Part shown: positions 45,885 through 55,746 of the stretch, piece by piece
Layout: each line of letters begins with the position of its first letter
Numbering within the stretch: position 1 is the first letter of the stretch
The notes under the pieces: generated by a model
Databases searched by the model: none
The model's input: the letters and a program-made list of their open reading frames with translations, nothing else
Told to the model about the DNA's origin: nothing
Translations under genes and position numbers: made by a program
From: an uncultured Roseburia sp.
GTDB taxonomy: Bacteria > Bacillota_A > Clostridia > Lachnospirales > Lachnospiraceae
Length of the DNA stretch: 64,000 bases
Direction: 5' to 3'
NCBI GenBank assembly: GCA_900753715.1
Contig: CAAEAE010000103.1
Span: forward strand, 143,339 to 207,338

Positions 45885-47669
45885 ATGGGTATTACGATGA
45901 TTCTTGCGCTTTTAAGCGGGGTGGCACTGTTTCTGTTCGGAATGTCTCTGATGGGAGACGGACTGAAAAAGGCTGCTGGAGAAAAACTGGAACTGATTTT
46001 ATACAGATTGACGAGCACTCCGTTAAAGGGAGTTCTTTTAGGAGCGGTCGTGACAGCGATTATTCAGTCTTCCTCAGCTACTACAGTTATGGTGGTCGGA
46101 TTCGTGAATTCCGGAATGATGAAAGTTGCGCAGGCAATCGGAATTATCATGGGTGCAAACATTGGAACCAGTATTACAGGCTGGATTCTTTCATTATCTT
46201 ATATTGACGGCTCAAGTGGAGTCGCACAGCTTTTATCCACAGCAACAATTTCAGCCGTGGTGTCTATTGTCGGTATTCTTTTTAAGATGGTTTCCAAGAA
46301 ATCTACATATAAAAATGTGGGTGACATTATGTTAGGGTTCTCTATCCTGATGATGGGAATGCAGACCATGAGTGGTGCGGTTTCCCCATTGAAGGAAAAT
46401 GAGCATTTCGTAAATATGCTGACAATGTTTTCCAATCCGTTTATGGGAATTCTTGTCGGAATCCTGTTTACTGCAGTGCTGCAGAGTGCATCTGCATCTG
46501 TCGGAATTTTGCAGGCGTTATCTGCAACGGGAGCGGTCAGCTTTGCTACTGCATTTCCGATTACGATGGGAATCGGTGTCGGTGCTGCATGTCCGGTGCT
46601 GCTTTCTTCCATCGGCACGAATAAGAACGGAAAGAGAACTGCACTGGTTTATCTTTTGAATGACCTTTTTGGAATGGTATTCTGGTCGATTACGTTCTAT
46701 ACGGTCAACGCATTTGTAAAATTTGATTTCCTTGACATGGTGATGAGTCCGTTCTCAATTGCAATTTTAAATACGGTGTTCCGTGTGGCAACGGTCATGA
46801 TTTTATTCCCATTTATTAAGTGGATTGAGAAGCTGGTATTTTGTCTGGTAAAAGATACCGAGGAAGACCGCGAGGAACAGGCAGACTTTGACCTGCTTGA
46901 GGAGCGTTTTATCGCATATCCGGCAATCGCCATCGGACAGAGTCACACCGCCATCAACGGCATGGCAAAAAAGGCGAGAAAAAATATTTTAAGAGCGATG
47001 GGACTTCTCGATAATTATGCGGAGGAGCGTTACCAGAAGGTACAGGAGAAGGAAAATCTCATTGATAAATACGAGGACAAGCTTGGAACCTATCTGATGC
47101 AGTTAAGAGGACGTGATATGAATGTCACGCAGACCAAGCAGGTTTCCATTTTTCTGCACACGATCAGTGACTTTGAGCGTTTAGGTGACCATGCCGTGAA
47201 TATTTCCAAAGCGGCAAATGAGCTTCATGAGAAAAAAATTAATTTTTCTGATGAGGCAAATTATGAGCTTGGGGTACTCGGTGCGGCGGTAAAAGAGGTG
47301 CTCGACCTTACGGTAAAGGCATTTTGTGAGGATGACCTTGAGACCGCGGCAAAAGTAGAACCGTTGCGTGAGCTGATTACGATTCTCTGCAATGAGTTAA
47401 AGACAAGACATATTACAAGATTAAGAGTCGGCAAGTGTGAGATGAAGCAGGGTTTTGCGTTTAATAACCTTTTGACGGATTATGAGCGAATCGGTGCGCA
47501 CTGCTCGAACATCGCAGTTGCAATGATAGAGACAGAGTCTTCGGATTTCGATACGCACAAGTATTTAAAGAGCATCCGTGAGTTAAACAACGAGGAATAT
47601 ACAAAGCTTTACGAGGAATACGAACAGCGTTTTGATATCAACGGATATAAAAAGGCAAAGAAAAAATAA
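45885..47669 (+). CDS. Na/Pi cotransporter II family protein with PhoU domain
   Basis: 594 residues. Membrane domain (about 1-320) with the repeated QSSSATTVMVVGFVNSG and QSASASVGILQALSATG motifs of NptA/YjbB-type Na/Pi cotransporters, and a cytoplasmic PhoU-like helical domain (about 345-590; SDFERLGDHAVNI, TDYERIGAHCSNIA). It moves phosphate with sodium; bacterial YjbB can also export. ATG 45885 with GAGGA nine bases upstream is preferred over TTG 45849, which lies too close to the promoter. It sits right after the PiT/PopT operon. Confidence 0.9.
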   Translation: MGITMILALLSGVALFLFGMSLMGDGLKKAAGEKLELILYRLTSTPLKGVLLGAVVTAIIQSSSATTVMVVGFVNSGMMKVAQAIGIIMGANIGTSITGWILSLSYIDGSSGVAQLLSTATISAVVSIVGILFKMVSKKSTYKNVGDIMLGFSILMMGMQTMSGAVSPLKENEHFVNMLTMFSNPFMGILVGILFTAVLQSASASVGILQALSATGAVSFATAFPITMGIGVGAACPVLLSSIGTNKNGKRTALVYLLNDLFGMVFWSITFYTVNAFVKFDFLDMVMSPFSIAILNTVFRVATVMILFPFIKWIEKLVFCLVKDTEEDREEQADFDLLEERFIAYPAIAIGQSHTAINGMAKKARKNILRAMGLLDNYAEERYQKVQEKENLIDKYEDKLGTYLMQLRGRDMNVTQTKQVSIFLHTISDFERLGDHAVNISKAANELHEKKINFSDEANYELGVLGAAVKEVLDLTVKAFCEDDLETAAKVEPLRELITILCNELKTRHITRLRVGKCEMKQGFAFNNLLTDYERIGAHCSNIAVAMIETESSDFDTHKYLKSIRELNNEEYTKLYEEYEQRFDINGYKKAKKK

Positions 47670-47697
47670 CAGAATCGGAAAAGAAATGGAGAATGTT

Positions 47698-48765
47698 ATG
47701 GAATTTTTAGCAGAAGAGGGGAAAGTAAAAATTACGGGAAGAACGCTTTGGATAGATGATGTACGATATCTGTCGTATTCTGGCAGCAGCATCAGCTTTA
47801 CATTTACCGGAAAGCGCGCCGAGGCGGATATCTACAGTGATTCACCGGACTGGGAGGAACATTTGAAGGGCTGGGCGGCAGTTTATATCAACAATGAGAC
47901 GACGCCGAGAAAACGGTTTCTTCTGGAGAAGAGAGAAGATACTTATGTACTTTTTGAGAGTGAGAAGGAGGAGACGGTGACCGTCCGTCTTGTCAAGTAT
48001 TCGGAGGCTGCCTTTGGAAAATGCGGTGTGCGGAAGTTAAGAATTGACACGGACAGGCTTTTGACACCGCCTAAGGCTTTGGAACACAGAATTGAAATCA
48101 TCGGCGACTCCATCACCTGCGGTTACGGTGTGGAAGCAAAGAGTGGGGAAGAGGTGTTTCATACGGCAACGGAGAATCCGGCAAAATCCTATTCTCTTCT
48201 TACGGCTGGAAAATTAAATGTCGAGGTAAATCTTGTTTCCTGGAGTGGAATCGGAATTATTTCAAACTGGGTGCCGGAAGATGCCACAGAACCGCTTACA
48301 GACTGGCTGATGCCGATGTTATATCAGTATACGGATGCGTCAACTTCGAAGCTTCTCTACGGTGAGGAGAGGGACAAGTGGGAAAAATGGGATTTTAACC
48401 GTTATGTGCCGGAACTTATCGTCATCAATCTTGGAACCAATGACACCAGCTACTGCAAGGATATTAAGGACAGACAGGAGTATTTCAAGAAAGAATACAG
48501 CAAATTCTTAAATTATGTGGCAGAGCATAATAAGACAGCACATATTCTCTGTGTGCTTGGAACGATGGAGCAGAAACTTTGTCCGATGGTCGAGCAGGCG
48601 GTAAAAGAGCAGCAGAAAAAGGATGGAGAGCGCATTTCTTATCTGCATCTGCCGTTACAGCCGGAGGAAGACGGAAGAGGAGCAGACTTTCATCCGAGCG
48701 AGCTGACCCAGAGAAAGACGGCAGAACTTGTGACCGCTGAAATCAGACGGATTATGGGCTGGTAA
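47698..48765 (+). CDS. SGNH-hydrolase, CE2-like acetyl esterase
   Basis: About 355 residues. An N-terminal jelly-roll-like domain (about 10-110) precedes an SGNH/GDSL hydrolase domain with block I IIGDSITCGYG (nucleophile Ser), LGTND (block III) and DFHPS (block V Asp-His). This two-domain order is that of carbohydrate esterase family 2, which deacetylates xylan or glucomannan fragments. No signal peptide, so it probably acts on imported oligosaccharides in the cytoplasm. ATG 47698 with GGAG six bases upstream is preferred; in-frame starts further up overlap the previous gene. Confidence 0.82.
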   Translation: MEFLAEEGKVKITGRTLWIDDVRYLSYSGSSISFTFTGKRAEADIYSDSPDWEEHLKGWAAVYINNETTPRKRFLLEKREDTYVLFESEKEETVTVRLVKYSEAAFGKCGVRKLRIDTDRLLTPPKALEHRIEIIGDSITCGYGVEAKSGEEVFHTATENPAKSYSLLTAGKLNVEVNLVSWSGIGIISNWVPEDATEPLTDWLMPMLYQYTDASTSKLLYGEERDKWEKWDFNRYVPELIVINLGTNDTSYCKDIKDRQEYFKKEYSKFLNYVAEHNKTAHILCVLGTMEQKLCPMVEQAVKEQQKKDGERISYLHLPLQPEEDGRGADFHPSELTQRKTAELVTAEIRRIMGW

Positions 48766-48767
48766 AA

Positions 48768-49673
48768 ATGAACCGCACCATTGTCTATGAGGTTACAAAG
48801 GAGCAGACGGTATTTCGTTTTTTGCAGAAAAAAGGATATTCAGACCAGAATCTTGTGGATTTAAGGAAAGATAAGCAGGGAATTTTGGTAGACGGCATAC
48901 CGGCACTGCAAAAGCAGGTCGTAAGACCGGGCGAGAGGCTGACCGTACAGCTTCGGGAAACGGACTGCTCCACGCAGATTCTTCCGGTAGAGCTTCCGCT
49001 TGACATTGTGTATGAGGATGAAGATTTTCTCGTTGTCAACAAGCCTGCGGGGATGCCGGTGCATCCGTCGCGCAACAACGTGGATAACTCTCTTGGAAAT
49101 GCACTCATGTATTATTTTTTGCAGCAGCAGAAACCGTTTGTCTATCGTTGCATCAACCGGCTTGACCGTGATACATCCGGTCTTACAATTGTAGCAAAAC
49201 ACTCGGTCAGTGCTGCAATTCTTGGAACGATGTTAGCGGAGAAATCTGCCGGAAAGAATACGTCCATGAAAAAAGGGTATCTTGCAATCGTAAGGGGAAG
49301 CGTGACGCCGCCATCCGGCACGATTACAGCTCCGATTATGCGGAAAGAGGAGTATCAGCCCGAGCGCGTGGTGGATTTTACACGCGGGGAAGCGGCTGTC
49401 ACACATTACCGTGTGGTAGAGGAAAAGAACGGCTATAATCTTGTTGCGTTGGAATTAGAGACCGGAAGAACGCACCAGATTCGTGTCCATATGAAATATC
49501 TCGGCTATCCGTTAATTGGGGACAGCCTCTATAATCCCGACATGGAGCGGATACAAAGACAGGCGCTTCACGCCGCATCGCTTTCCTTTGCGCATCCCAT
49601 CACGGGAAAATGGATGGAGTTTCATGCACTAATGCCGGAGGATATGAGGGCAGTGTTTGCATCTTCCGTGTAA
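48768..49673 (+). CDS. RluA-family pseudouridine synthase
   Basis: 301 residues. An S4-like N-terminal region (about 10-70) is followed by the catalytic domain with VVNKPAGMPVHPS and the catalytic-Asp motif INRLDRDTSGL, then LETGRTHQIRVHM. It isomerises uridine to pseudouridine in rRNA or tRNA; the target cannot be told. The ATG is two bases after the esterase stop and has little RBS of its own, implying translational coupling. Confidence 0.9.
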   Translation: MNRTIVYEVTKEQTVFRFLQKKGYSDQNLVDLRKDKQGILVDGIPALQKQVVRPGERLTVQLRETDCSTQILPVELPLDIVYEDEDFLVVNKPAGMPVHPSRNNVDNSLGNALMYYFLQQQKPFVYRCINRLDRDTSGLTIVAKHSVSAAILGTMLAEKSAGKNTSMKKGYLAIVRGSVTPPSGTITAPIMRKEEYQPERVVDFTRGEAAVTHYRVVEEKNGYNLVALELETGRTHQIRVHMKYLGYPLIGDSLYNPDMERIQRQALHAASLSFAHPITGKWMEFHALMPEDMRAVFASSV

Positions 49674-49712
49674 AGAAACCTTTCAGATTAAAAGAAAAAA
49701 GAAAAAGAGAGC

Positions 49713-49758
49713 GGGGCTGTCGCATTGGCAAATTTTTGCCAGGCGGCAGCCCCTTTTT
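49713..49758 (+). terminator. Rho-independent terminator after the RluA-family gene
   Basis: GGGGCTGTCGC (49713-49723) pairs with GCGGCAGCCCC (49743-49753), an inner TGGCAAA/TTTGCCA stem (49726-49741) stacks on top, and TTTTT follows. Confidence 0.9.
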
Positions 49759-49820
49759 AAATATAATGTTTAACAAAATATAAAATACTTTAGAAAATAT
49801 AATAAAATTTAACAAAAAAA

Positions 49821-49857
49821 ACAACTTGTTCTACCAAGCATACAAGTTGTATGCTTG
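49821..49857 (+). promoter_or_regulatory. Palindromic operator candidate (AraR) upstream of the arabinose operon
   Basis: CAAGCATACAA (49835-49845), one base, then its exact reverse complement (49847-49857): an 11-1-11 perfect palindrome. A second inverted repeat overlaps it: ACAACTTGT (49821-49829) and ACAAGTTGT (49842-49850). A TATAAT at 49798-49803 upstream is a possible -10 (no good -35), which would place the site in the early leader. The core TACAAGTTGTA resembles the TTGTACGTACAA class of AraR sites in spirit only; AraR binding is inferred. Confidence 0.55.
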
Positions 49858-49901
49858 AGATAGAAACAGGAATCGGGAACCGATTTGGAAAGGGGTTTTA
49901 C

Positions 49902-51500
49902 ATGAGCGACGCAAAACAGTTGATTGAGAGCGGAAAAGCGGTTTTAGGAATCGAATTTGGCTCTACAAGAATTAAAGCAGTACTGGTGGATGAAAAACAT
50001 CATCCGATTGCCAGCGGAAGCCATGAATGGGAGAACCAGCTGGTGGACGGAATCTGGACCTACAGTCTGGATATGATCTGGGGCGGATTGCAGCACTGCT
50101 ACAGTGATCTGTTAAAAGATGTAAAGGAAAAATATGATACGACAATTACAAGCCTTGCGGCGATGGGATTTTCTGCAATGATGCACGGCTATATGGCATT
50201 TGACGAAAAGGGAGAGCTTTTAGTTCCGTTCCGCACCTGGAGAAATACGATTACAGGCGAGGCGGCAGCAGAACTGACAGAGCTGTTTCAGTTCAACATT
50301 CCACAGCGCTGGAGCATTGCCCATCTGTATCAGGCAATCTTAAACGGGGAAGAACACGTAAAGAACATTGCATTCCAGACAACACTTGCCGGCTACATTC
50401 ACTGGAAGCTGTCCGGAGAGAAAGTTTTGGGAGTCGGTGAGGCATCCGGAATGTTCCCGATTGACTCTAAGACCAGAAACTACAATGCAAAGATGGCAGC
50501 GCAGTTTGATGAGAAATTAAAAGAAAAAGGCTTTGATTTTACACTTGAGGAAATTTTCCCGAAGGTTTTAGTGGCAGGTGATGCAGCAGGAACTCTGACT
50601 GAGGAGGGCGCAAAGCTTCTCGATGTGTCCGGAAATTTACAGGCAGGCATTCCGATGTGTCCGCCGGAGGGAGACGCCGGAACCGGAATGGCAGCAACCA
50701 ACTCTGTTGCAGTGCGCACCGGAAACGTGTCCGCCGGAACCTCCGTATTTGCAATGGTTGTTCTTGAGGAGGACTTAAAGGCACTTCACGAGGAACTGGA
50801 TATGGTTACAACACCATCCGGTGATGCGGTGGCAATGGTACACTGCAACAACTGTACCTCCGACTTAAATGCCTGGGTTAATCTGTTCAAAGAATTTGCA
50901 GAGACATTTGGCATGAAGGTCGATATGAACGAGCTGTTCGGTACACTTTACAGAGAAGCATTAAAAGGCGATAAGGACTGCGGCGGACTGGTGGCGTTTA
51001 ACACCTTTTCCGGAGAGCCGGTTATTGGCTTAAACGAGGGACGTCCGTTATTCGTGCGCAAGCCGGATGCACATTTTTCACTGGCAAACTTTATGCGCAC
51101 CCATTTGTATGCGTCTCTTTCTACCTTGAAAATCGGATGCGATATTCTGTTTAAGGAAGAAAAAGTAAAGGTTGACCAGATTTACGGACACGGCGGACTG
51201 TTTAAGACAAAGGGTGTCGGACAGAGCATTCTGGCAGCCGCAATGGACGCACCGGTTGCAGTGATGGAGACAGCCGGAGAAGGCGGCCCTTGGGGAATGG
51301 CACTTTTAGCAGCCTATATGGTGCAGGGGGAAGCCGGAGAATCCTTAGAGCAGTATTTGCAGAAAAAAGTATTTGCTGGGGAGAGCGGCAGCGTGATGAA
51401 GCCGGATGCGGCAGACGTTGCAGGGTTTGACGCCTATATCGCGGAATACAAAAAAGCGCTCGCAGCAGAGAAGGCAGCCGTAGAGGCACTGCCATTATAA
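49902..51500 (+). CDS. FGGY-family sugar kinase, probable L-ribulokinase (AraK type)
   Basis: 532 residues. Phosphate-1 motif [17 protein letters not shown] at the N-terminus, a [13 protein letters not shown] substrate-domain motif, the GTSVFAM adenosine/phosphate-2 region and a [13 protein letters not shown] motif mark an FGGY kinase. It is longer and different from E. coli AraB; its place directly before araA in an operon with araD makes L-ribulokinase the best call, of the non-orthologous AraK kind described in Clostridia. Xylulokinase is the alternative. ATG 49902 with GGAAAGGGG is preferred over ATG 49851, which lies within the operator. Confidence 0.8.
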   Translation: MSDAKQLIESGKAVLGIEFGSTRIKAVLVDEKHHPIASGSHEWENQLVDGIWTYSLDMIWGGLQHCYSDLLKDVKEKYDTTITSLAAMGFSAMMHGYMAFDEKGELLVPFRTWRNTITGEAAAELTELFQFNIPQRWSIAHLYQAILNGEEHVKNIAFQTTLAGYIHWKLSGEKVLGVGEASGMFPIDSKTRNYNAKMAAQFDEKLKEKGFDFTLEEIFPKVLVAGDAAGTLTEEGAKLLDVSGNLQAGIPMCPPEGDAGTGMAATNSVAVRTGNVSAGTSVFAMVVLEEDLKALHEELDMVTTPSGDAVAMVHCNNCTSDLNAWVNLFKEFAETFGMKVDMNELFGTLYREALKGDKDCGGLVAFNTFSGEPVIGLNEGRPLFVRKPDAHFSLANFMRTHLYASLSTLKIGCDILFKEEKVKVDQIYGHGGLFKTKGVGQSILAAAMDAPVAVMETAGEGGPWGMALLAAYMVQGEAGESLEQYLQKKVFAGESGSVMKPDAADVAGFDAYIAEYKKALAAEKAAVEALPL

Positions 51501-51524
51501 AAGGATTAGATGGAGGAGAAGGAT

Positions 51525-53021
51525 ATGTTAGCAGCTAAAAATTATAAATTCTGGTTTTGTACGGGTTCACAGGACCTCTATGGAGAGGAATGTTTAAGAA
51601 ATGTAGCAGAACATTCCAAAATTATCGTAGCAAAATTAAATGAGTCAGGACTGCTTCCTTATGAAGTGGTATGGAAACCGACTCTGATTACCAACGAACT
51701 GATTCGCAAGACCTTTAACGAGGCAAATGTGGATGACGAGTGTGCAGGTGTGATTGTGTGGTGCCATACCTTTTCTCCGGCAAAATCATGGATTCTCGGA
51801 TTAAAAGAATTAAGAAAACCATTGATGCACTTACATACACAGTTTAATGAAGAAATCCCTTACGATACGATTGACATGGACTTCATGAACGAAAACCAGT
51901 CCGCACACGGCGACAGAGAATGGGGACATATGGTAACCCGTATGGGAATCGAGCGCAAGGTTGTTGTCGGACACTGGGCAGACGAGAATGTCCAGAAACG
52001 CGTCGGCGAATGGATGCGCACCGCGGTCGGCGTGATTGAGAGCAGTCATATCCGCGTGATGCGTGTTGCCGATAACATGAGAAACGTGGCAGTTACCGAG
52101 GGCGATAAGGTGGAAGCACAGTTAAAATTTGGCTGGGAAGTAGATACCTATCCGGTAAATGAGATTGCAGAGGCAGTTGCAGCCGTGTCCGAGTCCGACA
52201 CCAATGCACTTGTGGATGAATATTACGAGAAATACGATATCCTGTTAGAGGGACGTGACCCGGCAGAGTTCAGACGCCACGTTGCCGTACAGGCACAGAT
52301 TGAGCTCGGATTCGAGCGCTTCTTGGAGGAAAAGAATTATCAGGCAATCGTTACCCATTTTGGAGACCTTGGCGCATTAAAGCAGCTTCCGGGACTTGCC
52401 ATCCAGAGACTTATGGAAAAAGGTTATGGATTCGGCGCAGAAGGAGACTGGAAGGTTGCCGCTATGGTACGTCTGATGAAAATTATGACACAGGGTGTAA
52501 AGAATCCGAAGGGAACCTCCATGTTAGAGGACTATACTTACAACCTGGTAAAAGGCAAAGAGGGAATCTTAGAGGCACATATGCTTGAGATTTGTCCTTC
52601 TATCGCAGACGGTCCAATCAGCATCAAGTGCCAGCCGCTTAGCATGGGTGACAGAGAGGACCCGGCAAGACTGGTATTTACTTCCAAAGAAGGAAAGGGA
52701 ATTGCAACATCCTTAATCGACCTTGGAAACCGATTCCGCTTAATCATCAACGATGTGGACTGCAAGAAGGTGGAAAAACCGATGCCGAAGCTTCCGGTTG
52801 CAACTAACTTCTGGACACCGCAGCCTGATTTATACACCGGTGCAGAGGCATGGATTCTCGCAGGAGGTGCACACCACACCGCATTTACCTATGATCTGAC
52901 CGCTGAGCAGATGGGTGACTGGGCTTCTATTATGGGAATTGAGGCAGTTTACATTGACAAGGATACAAAGATTCGTGACTTCAAGAGAGACCTCATGCTC
53001 GGAGAAATGTTTTACAGATAA
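51525..53021 (+). CDS. araA: L-arabinose isomerase
   Basis: 498 residues, the usual AraA length. Opening FWFCTGSQDLYGEE, then WCHTFSPAKSWI, LHTQFNEEIP and the C-terminal WILAGGAHHTAF are characteristic. It interconverts L-arabinose and L-ribulose using Mn2+. ATG 51525 is preferred (GGAGGAGAAGG upstream); ATG 51510 lies within that RBS. Starts 24 bases after the kinase gene. Confidence 0.96.
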   Translation: MLAAKNYKFWFCTGSQDLYGEECLRNVAEHSKIIVAKLNESGLLPYEVVWKPTLITNELIRKTFNEANVDDECAGVIVWCHTFSPAKSWILGLKELRKPLMHLHTQFNEEIPYDTIDMDFMNENQSAHGDREWGHMVTRMGIERKVVVGHWADENVQKRVGEWMRTAVGVIESSHIRVMRVADNMRNVAVTEGDKVEAQLKFGWEVDTYPVNEIAEAVAAVSESDTNALVDEYYEKYDILLEGRDPAEFRRHVAVQAQIELGFERFLEEKNYQAIVTHFGDLGALKQLPGLAIQRLMEKGYGFGAEGDWKVAAMVRLMKIMTQGVKNPKGTSMLEDYTYNLVKGKEGILEAHMLEICPSIADGPISIKCQPLSMGDREDPARLVFTSKEGKGIATSLIDLGNRFRLIINDVDCKKVEKPMPKLPVATNFWTPQPDLYTGAEAWILAGGAHHTAFTYDLTAEQMGDWASIMGIEAVYIDKDTKIRDFKRDLMLGEMFYR

Positions 53022-53086
53022 ACAGGGGAAATTTTTACAAAGAAAACATTGAAATTTCGGGGCTTGTGAGATATGATATCAGTAAA

Positions 53087-53109
53087 GGGGCGTGCACGGG
53101 CACGCACCC
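53087..53109 (+). other. Hairpin between araA and the transaldolase gene
   Basis: GCGTGC (53090-53095) pairs with GCACGC (53100-53105) and GGG with CCC beyond a one-base bulge; ACGG loop. No T-run, so it may set differential mRNA stability within the operon rather than stop transcription. Confidence 0.5.
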
Positions 53110-53162
53110 CACAAAATAAGATGCAGGCACATATTTTTTTTAAAGAAAAGGAGAAGAGGGCA

Positions 53163-53816
53163 ATGAAATTTTTTATTGACACAGCAAATGTTGAGGACAT
53201 TCGTAAAGCAAATGATATGGGAGTTATCTGCGGGGTTACCACAAATCCGTCCCTGATTGCAAAAGAGGGAAGAGATTTCAACGAGGTTATCAAAGAGATT
53301 ACCACAATCGTTGACGGACCAATCAGTGGGGAAGTAAAAGCGACAACTGTCGATGCAGAAGGTATGATTAAAGAGGGACGCGAGATTGCAGCCATTCATC
53401 CGAACATGGTGGTAAAGATTCCAATGACCGTAGAAGGCTTAAAGGCGGTAAAGGTACTGTCTTCTGAGGGAATCAAGACAAACGTAACCTTAATCTTTAC
53501 CGCAAACCAGGCGCTTCTTGCAGCAAGAGCAGGAGCAACCTATGTTTCTCCGTTCTTAGGAAGACTCGATGATATCAGTACCGCAGGCATTGACCTGATT
53601 CAGGACATTGTACAGATTTTTGACAACTACGGTCTTGAGACTGAAATTATTGCAGCATCCATCCGTAATCCGATTCATGTAACCGACTGTGCATTAGCCG
53701 GTGCACATATTGCAACCGTACCATACAAAGTAATCGAGCAGATGACCAAACATCCATTGACCGATGCTGGAATCGAGAAGTTCCAGCAGGACTACAAAGC
53801 GGTATTTGGAGAATAA
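53163..53816 (+). CDS. Transaldolase of the small TalC/FSA type
   Basis: 217 residues, single-barrel transaldolase/fructose-6-phosphate aldolase family: [27 protein letters not shown] and the Schiff-base lysine in VVKIPMT. It transfers dihydroxyacetone units in the non-oxidative pentose phosphate pathway, turning pentose carbon into hexose phosphates. GGAGAAGAGG precedes the ATG. Its position between araA and transketolase fits arabinose catabolism. Confidence 0.9.
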   Translation: MKFFIDTANVEDIRKANDMGVICGVTTNPSLIAKEGRDFNEVIKEITTIVDGPISGEVKATTVDAEGMIKEGREIAAIHPNMVVKIPMTVEGLKAVKVLSSEGIKTNVTLIFTANQALLAARAGATYVSPFLGRLDDISTAGIDLIQDIVQIFDNYGLETEIIAASIRNPIHVTDCALAGAHIATVPYKVIEQMTKHPLTDAGIEKFQQDYKAVFGE

Positions 53817-53837
53817 AACAGACGGGTAAATAGCCCT

Positions 53838-53865
53838 TTGCAAAGTGTACAAAAAATGGTATAGT
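53838..53865 (+). promoter_or_regulatory. Internal promoter for the transketolase genes
   Basis: TTGCAA (53838-53843), 16 bases, TATAGT (53860-53865), 45 bases before the transketolase N-subunit start. It would allow expression apart from the arabinose operon. Confidence 0.55.
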
Positions 53866-53909
53866 TAGTAATGTGCAAAACGAAAACAGAATATGGAGGT
53901 TTGGAACGC

Positions 53910-54746
53910 ATGAACAAATTAGAACTTCAGAAGATGGCTGTCGAAGTTCGTAAGGGTATCGTGTCCGCAGTCCACAGCGCCAAAGCTGGACATCCGGGCG
54001 GCTCCCTTTCAGCAGCAGATATTTTTACATATTTGTACTTTGAAGAGATGAATATCGATCCGAAGAATCCGAAAGACCCGGACAGAGACCGTTTTGTCCT
54101 TTCAAAGGGACACACAGCGCCAGGATTATATGCAGCGCTTGCAAATCGCGGCTATTTTCCGGTAGAGGATCTGCTGACCCTGCGTCACACCGGTTCCTAT
54201 TTACAGGGACATCCGGATATGAAACACATTCCGGGTGTAGATATGTCTTCCGGTTCCTTAGGACAGGGATTATCCGCAGCGGCAGGTATGGCATTGGCAG
54301 GCAAGCTTAACAAGAAGGATTACCGTGTCTATGCACTCTGCGGCGATGGAGAGATTGAAGAGGGACAAATCTGGGAGGCAGCAATGTTTGCCGGATTCCG
54401 CAAGCTTGATAATCTCTGCGTTATCGTGGACAACAACAATTTACAGATTGACGGACCGATTGATCAGGTATGTTCCCCATACCCGATTGACAAAAAGTTT
54501 GAGAGTTTCAATTTCCATGTAATTAATATTGACGGAAATGATTTCGACCAGATTAAAGCAGCATTTGACGAGGCAAAGGCAACCAAGGGCATGCCTACCG
54601 CAATCATTGCGCACACTCTCAAGGGAAAAGATGTCTCTTTCATGGAAAATAGTGTAGACTGGCATGGAAAGGCTCCAAACGATGAAGAGTATGCAATCGC
54701 AATGGAAGATTTGAGAAAGGTGGGTGAAGCGCTGTGTCAGAAGTAA
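53910..54746 (+). CDS. Transketolase, N-terminal (TPP-binding) subunit
   Basis: 278 residues: the TPP-binding half of transketolase as a separate protein. Motifs HSAKAGHPGGSLSAADI, GHPDMKHIPGVDMSSGSLG and the TPP motif GDGEIEEGQIWEA ... NNNLQIDG are intact. It works with the C-terminal subunit encoded next. ATG 53910 with GGAGGT nine bases upstream. Confidence 0.94.
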   Translation: MNKLELQKMAVEVRKGIVSAVHSAKAGHPGGSLSAADIFTYLYFEEMNIDPKNPKDPDRDRFVLSKGHTAPGLYAALANRGYFPVEDLLTLRHTGSYLQGHPDMKHIPGVDMSSGSLGQGLSAAAGMALAGKLNKKDYRVYALCGDGEIEEGQIWEAAMFAGFRKLDNLCVIVDNNNLQIDGPIDQVCSPYPIDKKFESFNFHVINIDGNDFDQIKAAFDEAKATKGMPTAIIAHTLKGKDVSFMENSVDWHGKAPNDEEYAIAMEDLRKVGEALCQK

Positions 54747-55672
54747 AAATTGCAACAAGAGAGAGCTACGGCAACGCTTTAGTCGAGCTTGGAAAAGAAC
54801 ACGAGAATCTTTTGGTACTGGATGCAGACCTTGCAGCAGCCACCAAAACCGGAATGTTCCGCAAGGCTTTCCCGGAGCGCCACATTGACTGTGGAATTGC
54901 AGAGGCAAATATGACGGGTGTGGCAGCAGGACTTTCCACCTGTGGATTTGTTCCGTTTGTCAGCACATTTGCAATGTTTGCAGCAGGACGTTCTTATGAG
55001 CAGGTGCGTAATTCCATCGGATATCCGCATCTGAATGTAAAAATTGGTGCAACACATGCCGGAATCTCCGTCGGAGAAGACGGTGCCAGCCATCAGTGTA
55101 ATGAAGATATTGCCCTGATGCGTGCCATCCCGGGAATGGTAGTCATCAACCCATCCGATGATGTGGAAGCAAGAGCTGCGGTAAAAGCTGCTTATGAATA
55201 TGTAGGTCCGGTTTATCTGCGTTTCGGCAGACTTGCCGTTCCGGTCATCAACGATACGGACAACTACAAATTTGAAATTGGAAAAGGTGTGGAGCTACGT
55301 GATGGAAAGGATTGTACCATCATTGCAACCGGACTTTGCGTATCAGAATCCTTAGAGGCTGCAAAGCTTCTTGAAGAGGCAGGAATCGATGCACAGGTTA
55401 TTAATATTCATACCATCAAACCGTTAGACGAGGAGCTTGTCGTTGCAGCAGCAAAGAAGACAGGAAGAATCTTCACAGTAGAAGAGCACTCCATCATCGG
55501 TGGTCTCGGTGCAGCCGTTTGTGAAACACTTTCTGAGAAATGTCCGACTAAGGTGACAAGAATCGGTGTGAACGATGTATTTGGTGAGTCTGGTCCTGCA
55601 AAAGAGCTGCTCCACAAGTATGAACTGGATGCAGAGGGAATTGCAAACCGCATCAAAAAAGAAATGAAATAA
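54734..55672 (+). CDS. Transketolase, C-terminal subunit
   Basis: 312 residues: pyrimidine-binding domain (about 1-170; [50 protein letters not shown]) and C-terminal domain (about 190-312). The catalytic Glu is in [11 protein letters not shown] start at 54734 lies 13 bases inside the end of the N-subunit gene, so the two chains are translationally coupled. Together they move two-carbon units from xylulose-5-phosphate. Confidence 0.94.
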   Translation: MSEVKIATRESYGNALVELGKEHENLLVLDADLAAATKTGMFRKAFPERHIDCGIAEANMTGVAAGLSTCGFVPFVSTFAMFAAGRSYEQVRNSIGYPHLNVKIGATHAGISVGEDGASHQCNEDIALMRAIPGMVVINPSDDVEARAAVKAAYEYVGPVYLRFGRLAVPVINDTDNYKFEIGKGVELRDGKDCTIIATGLCVSESLEAAKLLEEAGIDAQVINIHTIKPLDEELVVAAAKKTGRIFTVEEHSIIGGLGAAVCETLSEKCPTKVTRIGVNDVFGESGPAKELLHKYELDAEGIANRIKKEMK

Positions 55673-55686
55673 ATTTTTTTGAGATG

Positions 55687-55719
55687 GGACAGTCTTTTTC
55701 GGATGGAGACGGACTGTCC
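55687..55719 (+). terminator. Terminator-like hairpin between transketolase and araD
   Basis: GGACAGTC (55687-55694) and GACTGTCC (55712-55719) form an 8-bp stem, followed by TATTTT. Tail and 17-base loop are poor, so partial termination or attenuation of araD-galM is more likely than full stop. Confidence 0.5.
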
Positions 55720-55746
55720 TATTTTAAGTTGGGAGGAAACAGGAGA

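Noticed and set aside
49798..49803. Confident promoter for the arabinose operon
   Set aside because: A TATAAT is present but no -35 element at 16-18 bases; the stretch is so A+T-rich that the match is weak evidence.
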